Assembly (NCBI GenBank): GCA_002731275.1
Contig: PCBK01000174.1
Span: 1-64,000, forward strand
Reading direction: 5' to 3'
DNA from: Deltaproteobacteria bacterium
GTDB taxonomy: Bacteria > Myxococcota_C > UBA6777
DNA length: 64,000 nt
The notes under the pieces were generated by a model that was given only the letters and a program-made list of their open reading frames with translations, did not search any database and had not been told where the DNA came from. Of this stretch, positions 62,144-64,000 are shown in pieces. The translations under genes and the position numbers were made by a program. The stretch's first letter is position 1; the number at the start of each line of letters is the position of its first letter.

Positions 62144-64000
62144 ATGGAATCATCCATATCCTGGAAACGCTATCTCTTCTATGTATGTTGCGGACTTGCC
62201 GTCCTTTTCACCCTCTACTCCCTACCAGCTGATCAACACTACCTCCAAGAGCAGGCCAACAGCGCATCTCTCAAACGCACTCTCTCCTCCTGGAAGGCCC
62301 CACTCCAACGCTTTCAGGAGGTCTCTCACGCCCTCTCCATGCTCGACGATGTCACTGGCGGCGCGAGTGGACAGGCCTGGAACGTCGAGCTGCGTTGTCT
62401 CCCCAAAGCCCAATGCACCAAACGGCTGCTTTGGTCACTCCAACAACAGCTTCCTTTGGTATACGCGGCACCAGCCCCCTCGACACAACCCAGCGCCCCA
62501 CAAACACAACAGAGCGTCCCGACACTGACGCTTCAATTCACCCAACATAAGCTCCCCAAGCGGACCAAGGGCAACGGTTGGCTCTGGTCTTTTATCCGCC
62601 CTACCCAAGGACACATGTCTCTGCAAGCGACCTTCCACACGGGACGTCAAAGTGACCTGTACAAACACAAACAGAGCTACACGATGGGTGGCAAACAGCT
62701 CTCATTGCGAACGCTCCAAAAGAAGGTCAAACCCACCCTTCAAAAGACAACGCGCAGTGATATCGTCACGTGGAGCGCGATCCTGCCGCCGCTGATCGCG
62801 ATCTTCTTTGTCTTGATCACGAGGCAATTGTTGCTGAGTCTCTTCCTCAGTCTGCTGTTTGGTGTAGTGCTGTACCATCAGGGAAATGTCTTCGCGGGGA
62901 TCGAACATACAGCGCTCACTTACATCTGGAAAAATGCGATCTATCAAGAGTTCTCCTTTAACATCATCTTCTTCAGCTTGAGTCTGATTGGGATGGTCAA
63001 CATCTGTAACCGAAATGGTGGTATTCAGGGATTGATCGAGCTGCTCAAAGATTACGCATCGACCCCTCGCTCCAGCCGCTTGATCACGGCAACGCTGGGG
63101 ATCGCAGTGTTCTTCGACGACTACGCCAACTCCATCGTCGTCGGAAATACCATGCGCCCACTCACAGACCGCTACAGAGTGAGCCGTGAAAAGCTCGCCT
63201 ACCTCGTGGACTCAACAGCCGCTCCGATTGCGGGGATCGCGCTCTTGTCGACCTGGATCGGCTACGAAGTAGGCTTGATCGGTGACTTGATCAAACACCT
63301 CGGCATTCCTGGCAATATAAGCGGATACAGCCTCTTTTTATCGAGTCTTCCCTACCGCTTTTACTGCTGGATGACGCTCATCTTCGTGTTTATGGGGATC
63401 TTTCTCAACAGAGACTTTGGTCCCATGTTGTCAGCAGAGAAGAGAGCTTGGAACGAAGGAAAGCTGATGCGCGATGGTGCCCAGCCACTCGTCGAGGTCG
63501 ACATCGATCACTCCGGCCCAAATGAAGGCATCCCACACAGATGGTACAACGCAGTCGTGCCGGTTGTGGTTGTCTTGATCGCCGGCTTCATCGGTTTGTT
63601 ATGGAGTGGAGGCTTCTTCGCAGGCAAGTCGATACAAGACGCTCTGGCAGCCGCCAACAGCCCTCGTGTCTTCTTGTGGGCGTCGTTGATCGGCTCGGCC
63701 GTCGCGGTCATCCTCTCAGTGGGCCAAGGACTGCTCTCGATATTTGAAGCTCTAAAAGCCTGGTTTATCGGCGCCAAAGCGATCCTGTTTGCGATCGGCA
63801 TTCTGGTCTTTGCGTGGTCAATGGGTGCGCTCTCCAAAGATCTGGGGACCGCGTACTACCTGATCGCGCTGCTGAAAAGCTCGCTCTCTCCGGCATGGGT
63901 TCCTCTGTTGATCTTCATCATGGCCGCGATCATCTCATTTGCGACAGGTACGTCTTGGGGCACGATGGGAATTTTGCTTCCAACAGCGGCACCGTTGGCG
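62144..64000 (+). CDS. NhaC-type Na+/H+ antiporter, partial at right edge
   Basis: The frame is open for 619 codons and runs off the window, so the C-terminus is missing. Antiporter motifs are strong: FFDDYANSIVVGNTMRPLTD, VDSTAAPIAGIALLSTWIG and TGTSWGTMGILLP, as in NhaC-type or related ion transporters of the inner membrane. One N-terminal helix (YLFYVCCGLAVLFTLYSLP) is followed by a soluble stretch of roughly 170 residues before the next helix (ILPPLIAIFFVLIT); this extra domain is unusual for the family and should face the periplasm. The start ATG at 62144 has GGAG about 11 bases upstream; a TTG directly before it is an alternative. Confidence 0.88.
   Translation, partial: MESSISWKRYLFYVCCGLAVLFTLYSLPADQHYLQEQANSASLKRTLSSWKAPLQRFQEVSHALSMLDDVTGGASGQAWNVELRCLPKAQCTKRLLWSLQQQLPLVYAAPAPSTQPSAPQTQQSVPTLTLQFTQHKLPKRTKGNGWLWSFIRPTQGHMSLQATFHTGRQSDLYKHKQSYTMGGKQLSLRTLQKKVKPTLQKTTRSDIVTWSAILPPLIAIFFVLITRQLLLSLFLSLLFGVVLYHQGNVFAGIEHTALTYIWKNAIYQEFSFNIIFFSLSLIGMVNICNRNGGIQGLIELLKDYASTPRSSRLITATLGIAVFFDDYANSIVVGNTMRPLTDRYRVSREKLAYLVDSTAAPIAGIALLSTWIGYEVGLIGDLIKHLGIPGNISGYSLFLSSLPYRFYCWMTLIFVFMGIFLNRDFGPMLSAEKRAWNEGKLMRDGAQPLVEVDIDHSGPNEGIPHRWYNAVVPVVVVLIAGFIGLLWSGGFFAGKSIQDALAAANSPRVFLWASLIGSAVAVILSVGQGLLSIFEALKAWFIGAKAILFAIGILVFAWSMGALSKDLGTAYYLIALLKSSLSPAWVPLLIFIMAAIISFATGTSWGTMGILLPTAAPLA

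Overview
The window looks like chromosomal DNA of a Myxococcota-type (former deltaproteobacterial) bacterium. The pointers are a C-terminal MYXO-CTERM-like sorting tail on a 1535-residue surface protein, many secreted lipoproteins with MopE-type CxxxDNDCDGxxD repeats, a Ser/Thr kinase coupled to a PEGA-domain protein, and strong AGGAG ribosome binding sites. GC content is judged by eye at about 50%, low for classical Myxococcales, so the exact lineage is open. No rRNA, tRNA, insertion sequence, prophage or CRISPR array was recognised.

Layout. 0.2-3 kb: alaS on the minus strand. 3-12.5 kb: large exported lipoproteins built from MopE repeats and beta-propellers (SBBP, FG-GAP, WD40), with two small proteins between them. 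12.7-17.3 kb: zinc-ribbon Ser/Thr kinase overlapping a PEGA/TPR-like protein, an endonuclease/exonuclease/phosphatase-fold protein and a TTG-started alpha/beta hydrolase. 17.4-25.5 kb: exported HEAT-TPR protein translationally coupled to an ADP-ribosylglycohydrolase, convergent with a second exported HEAT protein and a lipoprotein carrying about 15 knottin-like modules. 25.8-29.5 kb: Lys-rich exported protein, a 42-bp tandem repeat array, a small beta-barrel protein and hflX. 30.2-33.4 kb: TetR regulator plus ABC exporter operon behind twin operators. 33.5-41 kb: four-repeat Cys lipoprotein, ferritin-like protein, saccharopine dehydrogenase-like enzyme, prolyl-4-hydroxylase-like enzyme, and a Cys-rich lipoprotein with beta-defensin-like cysteine modules followed by an inverted-repeat element. 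41-47.5 kb: endonuclease V with an acetyltransferase-nucleotidyltransferase fusion, an EF-hand protein with an L,D-transpeptidase-like motif, NADP-malic enzyme and a crotonase. 47.6-55.2 kb: an overlapping pair of giant VWA surface proteins. 55.2-57.7 kb: thiolase, AraC-type regulator and glyoxalase-fold protein. 57.9-61.7 kb: a Tricorn-type protease with a Lys/Ala-rich insertion. 62.1 kb to the right edge: a partial NhaC-type antiporter with an extra N-terminal soluble domain.

How the parts relate. Housekeeping and metabolic genes (alaS, hflX, maeB, thiolase, crotonase, endonuclease V) are interspersed with an unusually dense set of disulfide-rich exported lipoproteins. The strongest candidates for something not previously described are the tandem knottin-like array (23185-25458) and the defensin-like cysteine modules (38417-40957). 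Both repeat cysteine spacings familiar from animal toxins and defensins inside bacterial lipoproteins. Functions for these are inference only; the cysteine spacing is what the sequence shows.
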